64,000 nt of DNA, from NCBI GenBank assembly GCA_024752435.1, contig CP103032.1:186001-250000 (forward strand). Reading direction: 5' to 3'. Both the position numbers and the translations under genes were made by a program. The notes beneath the pieces were generated by a model, which did no database searches, had not been told where the DNA came from, and worked only from the letters and a program-made list of their open reading frames with translations. Shown one piece after another: positions 49,010 through 61,134 of the stretch. The first letter of the stretch is position 1. Each line of letters starts with the position of its first letter. This stretch comes from Allantophomopsis cytisporea (taxonomy: Eukaryota; Ascomycota; Leotiomycetes; Phacidiales; Phacidiaceae).

Positions 49010-49916
49010 ATGGTACTTCTTACTATGACATCCACAACAGTGGAAGCCATTCAAAAGTTACAAGCATTGGAAGAGCCACAAAAGAACTCAGATAATATTG
49101 ACGAGAAAGTTATTCCGGAGGAGCAAAGTACACATGATGTCAACAAGGCTACAACTTCGGATGAGCCTTCTTTACGGAATCCAGCAGCTGGGAATCCAAT
49201 CTCTCACAGCCAGCTTCTAGAAATCTCTAAGGAGCTTAAAAGCCATGATATGAGTCCATATCATCTAGATATACTCCTCCGGGGCTCGAAGGTGTACATT
49301 CCCCCACCACCGCCCAAAAAAGAGCCTGTAAGTAGAGATTATGCTCCAAATATACAGTAATTCTAATAGTGTTTAGACCGCCGAATATAAAGCGCTCATG
49401 GCCCGTCTCCGCCGTGAAGAAGAAGCGCGCTCGTACGAAAGAATGATCAATCCCCCACCACCTTCAGAGACCTTCTCGCAGCGCTTTCCGATGTCTTCCG
49501 CAGCCTATGCCTTTTCCTCTTCGCATGAAATCCCTAGTACTGAAGATGATGAGATAACCTACTCGGATGTTAACCGACAGGTCACGGTGATTTTTAACGT
49601 GCTGGTGTCGATCGTGGCCTGCGCGGCGGCAATATGGATGGCAGCGAGGTGGTGGAGCACACCCATGCGATTGGCATTGAGTATGGCGGGGAGTATTATT
49701 GTAGGTATTGCGGAAGTAGTGGTTTATAGTGGGTATATACGGCGACTTGGTGAAGCGAAGGGGGATGCGAAGAAGATGGTAGAGGTAAAGGAGGTAGTGA
49801 ACACGTGGGTTATTGACAAGGATTGGAAGAAAGAGAGTCAAGATTTCGGCGAAAAAGAAAGCGAGGGCGCTTCAGGGGTGAGGAAACGTCTTGTTGGACA
49901 GAACGAGAAGACCTAA
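49010..49916 (+). CDS. VMA12: V-ATPase assembly factor of the ER membrane (Vma12/TMEM199 family)
   Basis: It is an ER-resident chaperone that helps insert the proton-translocating V0 sector before export. Exon 1 is 49010-49327 and exon 2 is 49377-49916; a 49-bp intron (GTAAGT to TTTAG) joins PPPPPKKEP to TAEYKALMARLRREEE. The product has 285 residues. The family signature LLRGSKVYIPPPPP followed by YKALMARLRRE is seen. Two hydrophobic segments follow (about residues 172-196 and 202-224), and the C-terminus is charged and probably cytosolic. The first ATG has A at -3; a second Met six codons in is possible. The N-terminal 70 residues are acidic and variable. Confidence 0.88.
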
Positions 49917-51159
49917 GATAGGAGAATGTAAGAGGGAATTATATTAAAAGCTGCTCGTCATACTTCGGTATGTCCGGCTTAAAGTACCGGAGGTGTCTTG
50001 AAGTAGCATGTGGATTCCTGGGGCTCTTAACACGGTCGCATAATTGCGACGTTGATGTTGTCGTAGTAAGCAAGCCATTGTCTGGTGGAGGTGCTCCTAG
50101 GTGGTGGCCGCGTACAATGTTTAGTAATCCATGCCCAACACTTGGTGTGCCTTACCATGCTGCAAAGTTATAGGAGGGTGTCGTGGCTGATCAGACATGC
50201 AACAGGCTTCAGCTGAGTTTACCAAAGATCTCTGACCCGACTGGGGATCCCTGAACCCGCGTGGCATATGTAGTCAGCAACACGCATATCATATTCCAAA
50301 CAATCGAAAGCAATAATAGGAAGTAACATATGTGCGGTCTGATCGAGCAAGACAACCACCCACCATACAGGGAACCGGCATGTCTATTGACGTGCGGCGA
50401 AAAAGTTAGAAAAGTAGCTCATTTCAACATCAAGTGTTACACAAACGGCAAACGTGCGCGAACAACATAGGTAGATACTCTTGTATTCATTTGATGTTCA
50501 TAACGAGGCACGGTTGAGGAAAGGAGTTCTTATACAATCAAAGGATCTGTAGTTCATCTAATTTAACCTCCTTCATCTAACTTCATCTATCAATCGCGCA
50601 ACCAAAATGAAATGAGGGCCTATTGCCTCCCTGCTGAACCACAATTTTTGAGCTCAATGCTCTGAAGGAAACGAGACATATGAGGCTAAAGGAAGATTTG
50701 AGAAAGAGCAGAATGGAACGCTGGATAGAAAGAATAAAATAAGAAGTCTGCGACAATGGACTCGTGCAGAAAGCAACCAAACAGTATAGTCTCCCATAGT
50801 GACATAATAGACCGAACGCGAAGTAATGGAACGCTTTATCAGATTCTTTTAAAGAGAAGAAGAGAAGAGAATGGTACATAGTAGCTAAAGAGAATTGCAA
50901 GAAGACGAAAGCTCTAACACGGCACACCGAATAAGAGATCCATCCCCTCCAACTCCCCGCAAAGTCCCACCAGGTACGCTCAGTCAGACCAACCCAAGAG
51001 AAGCAAAAATCATCCTTCGCCCGCAAAATCCCGCCAAACACTCGAGTATATTTCGAGAATAAGTAAACGTATCGGGAGACCAAAAGGTGAAACGGGCTAA
51101 CACCATCGCAGCAAGCTAAACCAACATTCCAAGACGGTGCTGAAGTCTTGCGTGAGCAC
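49917..51159. other. Intergenic region between convergent VMA12 and tmpA
   Basis: It contains the two 3' ends. An open frame of 209 codons on the minus strand (50583-51212) overlaps the tmpA end and has no family features; I do not call it. Nothing else is seen. Confidence 0.5.
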
Positions 51160-52943
51160 TCACGAGTCCCAAATTGGACCAAAAGCCGGAATGCCACGAC
51201 TCTCCATGCCATAGACGACCTTGCGAGTTAACTTCGGGTTGCTGAGGACAAAGACAGCCTCAGCGCCACTCTCGACATACAACCGATACGCAAGAGCGAC
51301 CATATCGGGTCTTCCCTCCTTCTTAGTATCCCAGATGATAGCGTTCTCATCGACGGTCTTGACAGTATCGACGATGCCCTGGCCAAAAGTATTCAAGGGG
51401 TCAGGTGTACTCCATAGCATGCGGCATTTGGTCTGCATGTCGATGACGAAGCCGAGACAGGGACCAATGCCGGAACCGGTGGTGACGATAACCGCTGAGC
51501 GGAAGAGCTGGACCATACCCATAACACCGGTGGTAGGAACGCCACGAACCCAGTAGTGAGAGCGAGGATTGGCAATAGTACGTGCTGTGAAGTCGCCGGC
51601 GCGGCTGATGATCACGCTGCCGCCTGGGCCTTCGGGGTTAGGGAGGCAGGCGAAGGGATGCCATTCACCAAGCGGAGTCTCAGCAATGCGGTGGACGACG
51701 AAAGGTGGGATCTTCTCAGTGAAGTGCAGGCGGATAGCGTGATCTGAGAGATGCTCTGCCGTGACGTGAAGCTTGCGGAGACGGAGCCATGGGAGTACGA
51801 TGTGAAAGGATGTGACAATGAGCAACCAGAAGGAGGGGAATGTCACAAGCGTGATGCCGTAGCTGCGTGACTGGATTTTGGCTAGAGTGTTCACGAAAAG
51901 GAGGATTTCAGCCCAGAAGACACCCACTGCGAACCAGCCTGCCCAACGGTGCGTGTGCTCGAAGGTATTGTGGTTGCTGAAGCGCAGGGCTGGGTACGCA
52001 AAAGCGATAATAAGGGCTAGGAGAGTGAGGAGACAGTAGGTCACAGTGAGGATAGGAATACTGCGGAGCGTATCTTCAACGAAATCTTTGGTTAGATAGA
52101 CAGTGAGAGTGATGAACCACATCAGACAAGAAAGAGCGGCGCCACTGTGCTGTGAAAGAATTAGCTTTGAATTTTACCACATTGGGATTTTTGTGTGCCT
52201 GTTGAGTTCCAATGTGTATCATTGTGTCCGTTTTGAATAGGAAGTGAAACAGACTATTGGAACTCCAATAATTGTGTGCAACCGATAAGAGAGGGGAAGA
52301 TTGTTTGACCGAAGTTCATATCGAGCTTCCCAATTCGGATACCAGGTATCCCGATGAGATCGAGATGATCGTCAAGAACACAGGCCAAAGCCAGGCAGGG
52401 TCCAATAACGCTTCGGTATATAGGTATGGTGGGGGTGAAGGGAACCCTGATAGAAGAGGGGTAGGAATGACATACCACACCACCAAACTCGTAGATCTTC
52501 GCGAGTAGTCTTCGAACCCTCAAGGGAAGAAACGTAGCAGACCAGCAAATCCGGAAAAGGCCATTAATAACGTAGTCTTGTCTAATGAGAATAACGACCA
52601 AGGTGTTGGCGGACGCTGCAGTAGCAATATCGGTAAGCTGATTCGAGGAAACCTCATAGTTGCGTGTGACGACACAGACCAACGCAATAATATTGAAGAG
52701 TAAAACGACCGAAAAGATGCGACGATAGACGTTCAGCAACGTGTGTCGGACGTGTCGAAGCACTTTGCTTTGGGCCTTTTCTGGAAGCTCCACAGGCTTT
52801 TCTTCTGTTGAGGAAGATTCGAGAGAGGTCGCATCAGAGATGGATGTAGGTGTTTTTGATTCTTCAACGAAGAACTCGCTTTGAATCTTGTTGTTTCCAT
52901 CACTCAGGATGACATCCTGAATTGGAGCTATGGTGGAAGCCAT
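51160..52943 (-). CDS. tmpA: TmpA-like membrane flavoprotein (ferric-reductase-related)
   Basis: This family of membrane proteins with a cytosolic FAD/NAD(P) oxidoreductase half was described in Aspergillus nidulans, where TmpA promotes conidiation by an fluG-independent route. The orthology here is my inference from motifs. Exon 1 is 52943-52476 and exon 2 is 52149-51160, joined by a 326-bp intron (GTATGT to CACAG) that restores GGVHSGAALS. The product has 485 residues. After a Ser/Glu-rich N-terminus come about six TM helices, with WAGWFAVGVFW among them. The flavin site is EWHPFA (about 319-323), the nucleotide-binding loop TTGSGIGP (about 379-386). The C-terminus SNPKLTRKVVYGMESRGIP followed by GPIWDS is the family's hallmark. 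The intron is five to six times longer than most others in the window. The same fold also occurs at the end of NRPS-like reductases, but no adenylation domain is present. Confidence 0.87.
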
Positions 52944-54771
52944 AATTGATATCCCGAAGAGGCAATTATGGGTTGCTCAATGACGGTTATTTTGATTGTT
53001 GCTTTGGAAAGAAGAAGTGTTGTTGGAAAATTGAGGCAAATCCAAACAGTGCCGCAAGACGAGGGCTTTGTTATAAGGTCAAGTCGCACCCACAAGGGCT
53101 TTATACAAATGGCACTTCCGGGTTTTATCAAGAAAAAGGGACATGCATAGGAGATCTCTGCAGTACTCGACTGAGTTTTTTCGTGCCCCGCTCATGCACA
53201 CCCCAAGAAGTGCAGGGTGTAGTTGTATCTGCGCTACTGCGCCGACTTTACACTTCACTTGACTATGGTACGATAAGAAAACAACCCCAAGAGTCTGCTT
53301 GAGACATAGTGCTGCGCATAAGACTTACGCCTCAGAACCATGTTTGCTACAGTAAGAGCACATATGGGTATAATAAAAGTTAATAGTTTACTGAGCTATT
53401 CATATGGCTTGAAGTGGAGTGCACAGTCTCCAGCCATGATGGCCACAGTCTGCTTGCTCTATGTGATGTACGTCTCACTGGACAACAAGATGATGCAAGT
53501 GTCAGGTGAAAGATCAAGAACTATGACAAGGGAAGATTAAGGTAATACTTTAGAATGATGAAATAATCAGAAGAACTTGCAATGTATGACAGGACTGTGG
53601 ACGAAAGGAGAGTAGAGCCGAAATAGCGTATCAGTAAAGAACCTTTAATTCCGGACTGGGAGGTAGGTCTAGGGCTATGCGTACAAAGTACTACCGTACA
53701 TGGAACGTAGCAAGAGCATGGGATTGCAACGAGGGTATGGACAGTTGTGATAGCGCTATGCCACAAAGCAAAGACAAGAGTGTTGACGAGGATAAATAAA
53801 CGCCAATGTTGGAACTTGTACTCAGCAAAATCAGCAAGACAACCATAGATTGAGTGTCTCTCATTCACAGCCCAATCCAATATTCATCACTGTTTCATGC
53901 AGTCGTACCATTGGTGTAACGAATCTTGTACAGTAGAACACACCTTTGAGAGATCGGATTAGATGAGTGAGCATTGACTTTTCCAACAACAGCGCGCGCT
54001 TACGTCGTCTAAGAAAGCTGCAAGGGCCAGAGAACATCGTATTCGCTGGCACCAGCCTTGTTCCTGTAAGACGGTGAAAAGGAACATCAATGCAGATGCC
54101 AAGACTAAAATGAACCACCCCCACGCGCAGCCTACCTACCTAAATGGCAATGCTGAAAGACCAGGGCCCAATAGCCAGCGATAGCCGCATAGCAGCGTTC
54201 TACGAAGGCCCATGGACAACCCATACAGCAAAGATTATGGGAGATCACCAAAGAAAACGGTAAGGTATCTGGGATTTACAATCTGGATACTCTATTTCAA
54301 CGGGATAACAGATCAAATGACGTTAAATCCCCGTAGTCAGCCGAGTTATGGCTCTGAGACACAGCGAACAACGTCAGGCCAGCGCTGCGTGACGCAACAG
54401 CATCGAACCGGTCTTCATCGTCTGTCCATCACGATCTTACAGCCTCATGGGAGATGGGGGATGAGAGAAAGATTCTTCCATCCGACTAGACCCTCTGCAC
54501 ATGTTGCTTACAGCAGGAACCCGAATCGCAAACACCTTGGCGGGTATTCTAAGCTCCAAGCCACATATGATAGATATAACACGAGGGTGGGTAGATAGGC
54601 AACAGATGTTCTACTGTGTACAGTTCTTCCTATTGACTATTAATAACCCGCGGCGCATGCTGTATTGAAAATACGAAGCGCCAAGAGGATGGGAGAGTAC
54701 GAGATAGGACAGATGAATCGAGTATTCTGTTTTGTGTGGGTGTGTAGTGAATGTTGATGGATTAAACCATG

Positions 54772-54834
54772 GTAAGTAAGTAAGTAAGTAAGTAAGTAGG
54801 TATGTAAGTAGGTATGTATGTGTGTATGTATCTG
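54772..54834. repeat. TAAG to TATG compound microsatellite
   Basis: About eight TAAG units pass into TAGG/TATG units. It creates a false Leu/Thr-rich frame on the minus strand. Confidence 0.9.
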
Positions 54835-57800
54835 TGTATGCACGCACTGTTTCTCCGGTTTAGTTAGGTGTGGCGACAAAGATGGAGAGAGAGGTGGGGG
54901 GAGAGGGAGAGGAGAGGGGAATAGGTAGAGACAGAAAAAGGATGTTGACGTTGATACATGATGCAGTACATAAAATCCTCCTACACTGACAAGGTGCACT
55001 TTGTTCCTTTGTACAGTACATACACATATGCAAGTACAAGCAAAGTGCACACCCAATGCACCCAATGCACCCGATGTGGCACGGAGGCATAACATTCCCC
55101 TTCGCTGATTTGCTACCAGGGGACAGCTCCATTGATGCTGGTTAAGAAAAAGCTGGAACAGCGACAACGTGTCTGCACTGGAATGGAATGCAATCAAGTC
55201 CACCAGTCGGTGTGAGAAAGGGATCCCTGTAATATGCTGACATGAACGTGCTGCTGTGCAAAAATTAGTAAAGGAGGCGCGCGCAAATACACAAATACAC
55301 AAATACATTGTCAATACTCCTCAGCTCATATCGATCCAGTGATACATCAAGTCGATGGCATGTACTCTCGTACCCCATTAACTGTACCCCATGAATCAAT
55401 GAATGTTACAGCAGCGTACCTCTCACTTCTTGCTTGGTGCGCACATCATGTATGATGTATCACATCGAATCAACGATGGTGAATGTTGTGTGCGATGTGG
55501 TTGCCATGATGTGAAGATGCCAAGGCCCTTATAACAGAAAGAGAAAGAGCGTACATCAATCTCATGGGCCATCAGAACTATCGACTCGTCAAGACGTAGG
55601 ATCGGCACAGGGATGACCAGTTGACGAGATAAGGTGAAATATCGTGGGTCTGTTTGTATGTATGTACGCAGTATGGATGTAGGAATGGATGGATATAGGA
55701 TGTATGTAGGAATGGATGGATGAATGGATGGATGGATGGAGATGTTGGAATCGAAGTGGGTTCTGGCCTCACACGCTTCGGCACGTCTCGCTCTAGAATA
55801 CCCGAAAGCGTGACCTGCGCCGCTACCTTATGCATAAATCCTAGCTTCACTATTGTGGGTTAACGTCGGTGCTACATGATAAAGGCATATCATAGGTCAT
55901 AGGTGAGTCGGAGCTGGGAGAGGAGAGCTTGGTAAAGGATGGCTATGCATGTTCCTTGAAGACGAGGGAGCATGAAGCAAAGTCGCCAGAGATACCTATT
56001 GTAGACCGGCAAAAGCAGACACAACCGCACAAGTGGACAACGGCTCCTCATGACCCTTACTTGGATTGGGAAGGTTGACGGATTGAAAAGAGCAACGGTG
56101 ACTTCAAATCAGATCACAATTTCCTGAGCTTAAATGAAGCTTGCATTTGCTGAATGTCGTGTCCCTCCACTTCTGTAGGTCCCGTTCGTATGTGTAACTA
56201 CACAATCAAACCACCTTACACCCTCACTCATATTCTATCATCTCAGCTCACCACCAAGGTAAGCTTTCGTCCCACTGACTAGAATCTAATCTTACGGGAG
56301 CATCCGCCTCGTTGACCCCCGGGATTGAGGCTTTCCAGCTCAGATAAGCAACAAGGGATGTCGATCAATGAGAGACCCCGGCCTCCGTCGGCGGCCCCGT
56401 CCCCCGCCATACCCTACCAAACTCCGAGTTTCTCAGACTTACGTAGCCCATGATCGCAGCACAGCATGTGGCGGGGCGATTCTGTAAAGAGACAGACAGA
56501 TGTTGAACGCAAGCATGGGTGTGAGGGTTCTTGGGATGCACTGTGCTCATGTACATCAACTAGTATGAACTGCGCCAGCCAGAACAAAAGAATGGGCACG
56601 GTCGATCTGTACTATGTTGTACTTGTACAAGCACAATGATGTGACCAATTGGAATATACGATTCCCCTGAGCGAATGAGAGCTGCATTCCTTCATCCCCG
56701 GGAAAATCGCCGTCTTTGGCTCGTGGGCCGTTTCATGTGGGTCGAGGTCATCGTGCTCAGATTGGAATCTAAGAAGGGAGATAAGGCACTTTACAGAGGA
56801 TCTCGTGTGATGCGTTCGAGTAAAGCCATCCTCAAAGAATCGAGCATATTTCATTGAAATTCTTGTACAAACCTGACCAGTCTCCAGGGAGAAATAGATG
56901 CACCTTTGCGAAACCTGGGTAAGCCTGCCCAACAAAACCAGGTCCGTGGAAGAAATAAGATTAATTCTGAGGGAGGATCGTGTGCAATAGTTCCAACGAA
57001 CGCTTCTTTTGAGACACACACGAACAAAGAAAGCTCAGGTCAGAGGGTGGAGAAGTGGGCAACGTGAGGGATGTTGGGAATACCGAACCAGCTCTCTGGA
57101 AATAAATACAAATCCATTCGGTTTTTCATGATATCATACGATCTACTCTCCTCAAAGTCAAAGTGTCTCCTCGCAAAACGAAACGTGGTGAACAGGGGAC
57201 GCAAAGGCGAGTGGCAAAAGAAAAATACGCAGGAGAGGTGACATAACGCTCCTCGAGAATTGCCTCAGCCAGGTCTCGGCATATAAAATTGCGGACGCCA
57301 AGACCATTTGATCATGACAACAACAACAAACAGTCGTCAAATCACGCGCGTGCCAAGTGAAGGATTCCGTAGCCAGTAGAGTACTGGTCAAATCCCGAAA
57401 TCAGGGACCCCAATCCATCAAACATGCTGATAGCAGAATCGCAAAAGCATTGCAACATCACAGCAGCTCCACAATCAAAAACATACATGCTCCATCTCAC
57501 ACACATGCCCACGCATGCCCACCCCAGCCGTAGAACTTTCCAACCACGAGAGCTCCCCATTCAAGATGGAGAATGCCGTCTGCAGGGCCAGCACCCTGAT
57601 CAAGCACCTCGCAATCCTTCAAAGAAATACAAATACTTCTGCCGATCCGCTGGCCCGTCCGAGGAAGGGCGCTCTGCAACTGCGGATGCGATGCCCATTC
57701 GCCTGACTCCATCATCGGGCCCAGTAGGAAGTCTACCCGGACCCCGGCCCTGTGCTTTGAATCTCTCCCTCTCTCAGAGTTCAAGTGCTCGATCTCGTCA

Positions 57801-58212
57801 ACTTGCCTCACTGCCTCTGCCTCCCTCCCATGCATGCATGCAGGGACACCCAGTGGCCAGGGTAAGGCGCTTTGAGCCTCTGTGTACTGCGTTCCTTCAA
57901 TAGCTGTATCGTATTCGACTGTTGATGTTGAAAGGTTGATAACGGCAATATATTTGTCAGTGATCACCGTGGAATGATTATCTGAAAAGTGCGCCCTATG
58001 CGCCCCATACGCCCTTGAGATGTGACTTGTGAAGAGAGAGGCCTAGATCAAGGAGGGTGGTAGTGTTACTGTTTCGTACTTTACAAAGAGCTACAAGAAG
58101 GCTGGCTGATGTTGTCAATAGATAGCTGTTGTCATCGCTATCCGATGTCATTGCCGTCTTGATGTGGGGATTACTTCACGTAACTCCACTCCAGTTCACT
58201 CCAGGAGATAGA

Positions 58213-58383
58213 TCTCGCTATAAGGTTGATGTCTTCGCTTCACCTGTCCTAAGACCGGGGCTTGGCGTCTTGGTGTCAGGATCACTTCACCTCATTCCAC
58301 TTCATTCCACGTCCATACACTCCACTCCAGCGCCCCCTAAGAGATAGGACAGGTAAAGCAAAGACATGAACCTCACAGCAAGA
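58213..58383 (-). repeat. 39-bp inverted repeat with 93-base spacer, 3' flank of the amine oxidase
   Basis: Arms are 58213-58251 and 58345-58383. Thirty-three of 39 positions are exact complements. Five of the six mismatches are transitions oriented so that a minus-strand RNA would form G-U pairs, leaving 38 of 39 paired. The arms end in CCTGTCCTA and its complement. The element starts 265 bp after the amine oxidase stop codon on the same strand, so it could lie in that mRNA's 3' UTR. RIP-type mutation of an older repeat would also give transitions. Confidence 0.75.
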
Positions 58384-58647
58384 ACCGAGACCGGGTTTGC
58401 AGTCGACAGGACAGACGAACTTCAGAGATCAACCTCGCAACAAGCATCAAGACCAGTCCAGAATTGGAGTAGCAATATTTCTGCATGACTTTGAGCTACA
58501 CTAGCTAGCCATTCTCCGACCCCATCACTCATAAATCTGATCCATCCGCGTCAATCCAGCGCACAATCAACCGCTCAAAACGCCCCCAAAACAAAAACTC
58601 CAGTCCATGCTAATCATCACCATTCATGAGATCTACACCTCTCACTT

Positions 58648-60955
58648 CTACTTACAGCAACTAACCTTCCCATCAGCCTGCACCGTAGCCTCAGTAGCAG
58701 GGAGCGTGACAGGGTGAGCGAGCACGGATTTGTTGACGGCCTGGGTGGAGGGAGGGACGTCAATGGCAGGGTTCTTGTTGAAGAAGTTGACAGGCTTCAG
58801 AGAGACCTTGATGATCTCGCATGGCATGACTGGGAAGTCTTCAATGCGAGGGATCTATATATTATGTCAGTAAATTTACTCAATCTAAACGAATTCGAGT
58901 GCTTAGGATAAGGGACAGGGAGGTATAGGGGGACTCACGTGGTTGATACCAAATTGTACATAAACAACAACATCCGTATCCTTAACATTCTCTTTACGGT
59001 CTGCCCATGAACGGACACCAGTTCCACCACGGGATTGGTTGGTGTACTTGCCACCTGCGTAGAATTCGTCGTCACGGTACTTAGTGACGTAGATGTTGTG
59101 ATCCGCAAACTCCGCACGCTTGAAGTGGAACGACTCCTTATCAGCGAGCATCTTCTGGAACGGTGGGGCGTGAATCTTGTAGGCAACAGGCTTTCCATTC
59201 ACAGGGTTCAAAACGCCATCATTCTGGATCTTGAAAGTGCGGTTAACATCGTAGTCGAGATCGAGTCCACTGGAAGTCTCAACGGTTGTGCTCTTGACCT
59301 CGTAACCGACGCCGTGAGGGTTAAAGTCGGAGCGTGGCATGGCGTGGGCCTCGTCGTACACAACAGAGTTGTTTGGCCCATCGAGCATAGGGTCGACACG
59401 CAAAGAGAAGATGTGCTGGTGGTGAGCGGCGAGGACTCCTGGGTGGACAACGGTTCCCCAAGGAACGGAGATACCTTCATCGATTGGCTGGGTGGAGAGG
59501 ATACCGGTAGCGCGGACTTCGTACATGACCTCTCCGGCCTGGTTGAAGACGAAGGCGAGAATGTACTCATAGTTAGCAACGGTAATGATAGACTGCAAGA
59601 CCAACTCGCGGTTGCGGACGACAGCTGCACGGCCAGTGCGGTAGTTGGTGTGCTTCCAGCCGATGCCATTGTCTTGCTCATGAACGCAGACTACATTCTC
59701 CATTGGGACTGGCGCACCATTGTCGTCGTTGAGGACCGCAGAAAGATAGTGGATAGAGCCGAGGCAGTCACATCCGAGCTTAAGGTTGTTGGCCATAATG
59801 CCCGCTCCACAGTCACCGAGATCGAAGGCGGCCTTCTTGTGGTATGGGTGGCGAGGATCGGCATATGGGATGTTCATGTCCGAAAGGGACAATCTGTAGA
59901 ACAATGGACGACCGTCGTAGTGGACATCGTAGAGGACCATGCCCTCGCGGAAGTTGAAGCCGACCTTGAAAGACCACTTCTGCCACTCGATGGTGTGTCC
60001 CTCCTCAGCGAACTTGCTGACCTTGAAGGAAGCTCCCTCTGGCTGGACCACGTTCAATGGCTTGAGATCTGTGCGCAGTTTGTTTGCCTCTGGAATGTAC
60101 TCGTTTGGTGGTTGGATCTTGTACTTTGTTGGCTCCTTGATGGTGTTGTCCTTGCCCGTTGGGAGGTAATCGATACGGGTGACCTTCATGGTCGCCGCAT
60201 CGATAACTGGGGAGATGTTGATTGGCATAGCATAATGGTTGCTATCAAGCTCGCCGGAGTTGTTTGGATCGCGAACGTAGAGGAAGCACTGGAAGGTGCG
60301 CTTGTTGTCGGTGAAAAGACCCTCGTTGATACCATCAGATCCTCATTGATGTCAGTATGATCTCTCTGCAGTCATTCTCTAGAATCGGTTAGTCTTTTGG
60401 CGTACCGTAAATCCATGGGTCACTGATCACAACAGTGCCCTCTGGCAACTCCAACTTTGCAATGGCAGCCTTGACACCCTCGTCCTCCAAAGCAATCTTC
60501 TCGACCATCATGATTTCGGCTCCATCCGCATTGCTGTGGAGGTTTGGACCGAGGCGAACATTGCTCTCGACGAGGCCTTGCGACAGGTTGATGACCGCTT
60601 CATGGAGCTTGTCCTGCAGGTAATCACATTAGCCATGTCGGATAACAAGAAAACGGGCAGAGTAACGCACGGTGTTTCTAATGTAGTAGACAATGAACGA
60701 ACGACGCTCAATCTTCGTTGGTTCCTTTCCAGCGTGCTCCGCAGCAAGGTAAGGCTCGGCCTCCTCCTTCTTTGGCTCCTGGAGGGTAATGGCCTTGAAT
60801 TGGAGGTTGGTGGCCTCTGGCCATGAGGCGGTGATCAATCTCGCGGACTCGGAGATCTCGGCGGCAGTGAGGGGCGCGAGAGGGTGCTCGGGGAAAGTTT
60901 TTGGCTTAGCGGAGCCAACGAAGGGCAACGCGTTGACAATCTGTTCGACCAACAT
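58648..60955 (-). CDS. Copper amine oxidase (topaquinone-dependent primary-amine oxidase)
   Basis: The enzyme oxidises primary amines to aldehyde, ammonia and hydrogen peroxide, allowing amines to be used as nitrogen source; fungal members are often peroxisomal. Four exons: 60955-60671, 60613-60406, 60341-58939 and 58854-58648. The introns are 57, 64 and 84 bp; the first uses GTGCGT. The joined frame gives 700 residues, normal for the family. The N-terminal N2/N3 domains lie in exons 1-2. The catalytic Asp lies in AFDLGDCGAG (about 338). The TPQ precursor Tyr is at about 422 in the motif TVANYEY. Copper ligands are the HxH pair at about 472 and 474 (AHHQHIF) and His632 in FGINH, directly at the exon 3/4 junction, followed by IPRIEDFPVMPCE. 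The tail ends SCCK; I see no SKL-type peroxisomal signal. The antisense strand is open for 441 codons, a codon-use shadow. Confidence 0.95.
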
Positions 60956-61062
60956 CTTTTCTTTCTACGACCAGCAACAACTCCAATCACGATAAGTTCC
61001 TACACAGAGGTGTTGTTGAAAGTGCTTGGCGGAATGAGCCAGATGCGAATGATAAGAGAATC

Positions 61063-61064
<2 letters not shown>

Positions 61065-61134
<70 letters not shown>
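61065..61134. repeat. ATG/CAT trinucleotide repeat, about 23 copies
   Basis: A near-perfect GAT/ATG array 110 bp upstream of the amine oxidase start codon. It probably lies in the 5' leader or core promoter, and in the minus-strand sense reads ATC/CAT. Confidence 0.95.

Larger units (their letters stand above)
52944..58647. other. Gene-free region (about 5.7 kb)
   Basis: It runs from the tmpA promoter to the 3' end of the amine oxidase gene. No exon series or domain could be supported; all frames are short or low complexity. It contains TAAG/TATG and ATGG-type microsatellites (54772-54834; 55655-55740), a short repeat of CCAATGCA near 55045, and the complex repeats at 58150-58460. Confidence 0.55.

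Noticed and set aside
50583..51212. 209-codon frame overlapping the end of tmpA
   Set aside because: Same-strand frame overlapping a real gene's 3' end, aromatic-rich and without a domain.
54640..55314. 224-codon minus-strand frame with Leu/Thr repeats
   Set aside because: Its C-terminal half is the TAAG/TATG microsatellite translated; the rest shows no family features.
59035..60360. A 441-codon plus-strand open frame opposite the copper amine oxidase
   Set aside because: The minus strand carries all copper amine oxidase motifs; the plus frame has no domain and arises from the biased codons of a highly expressed gene.
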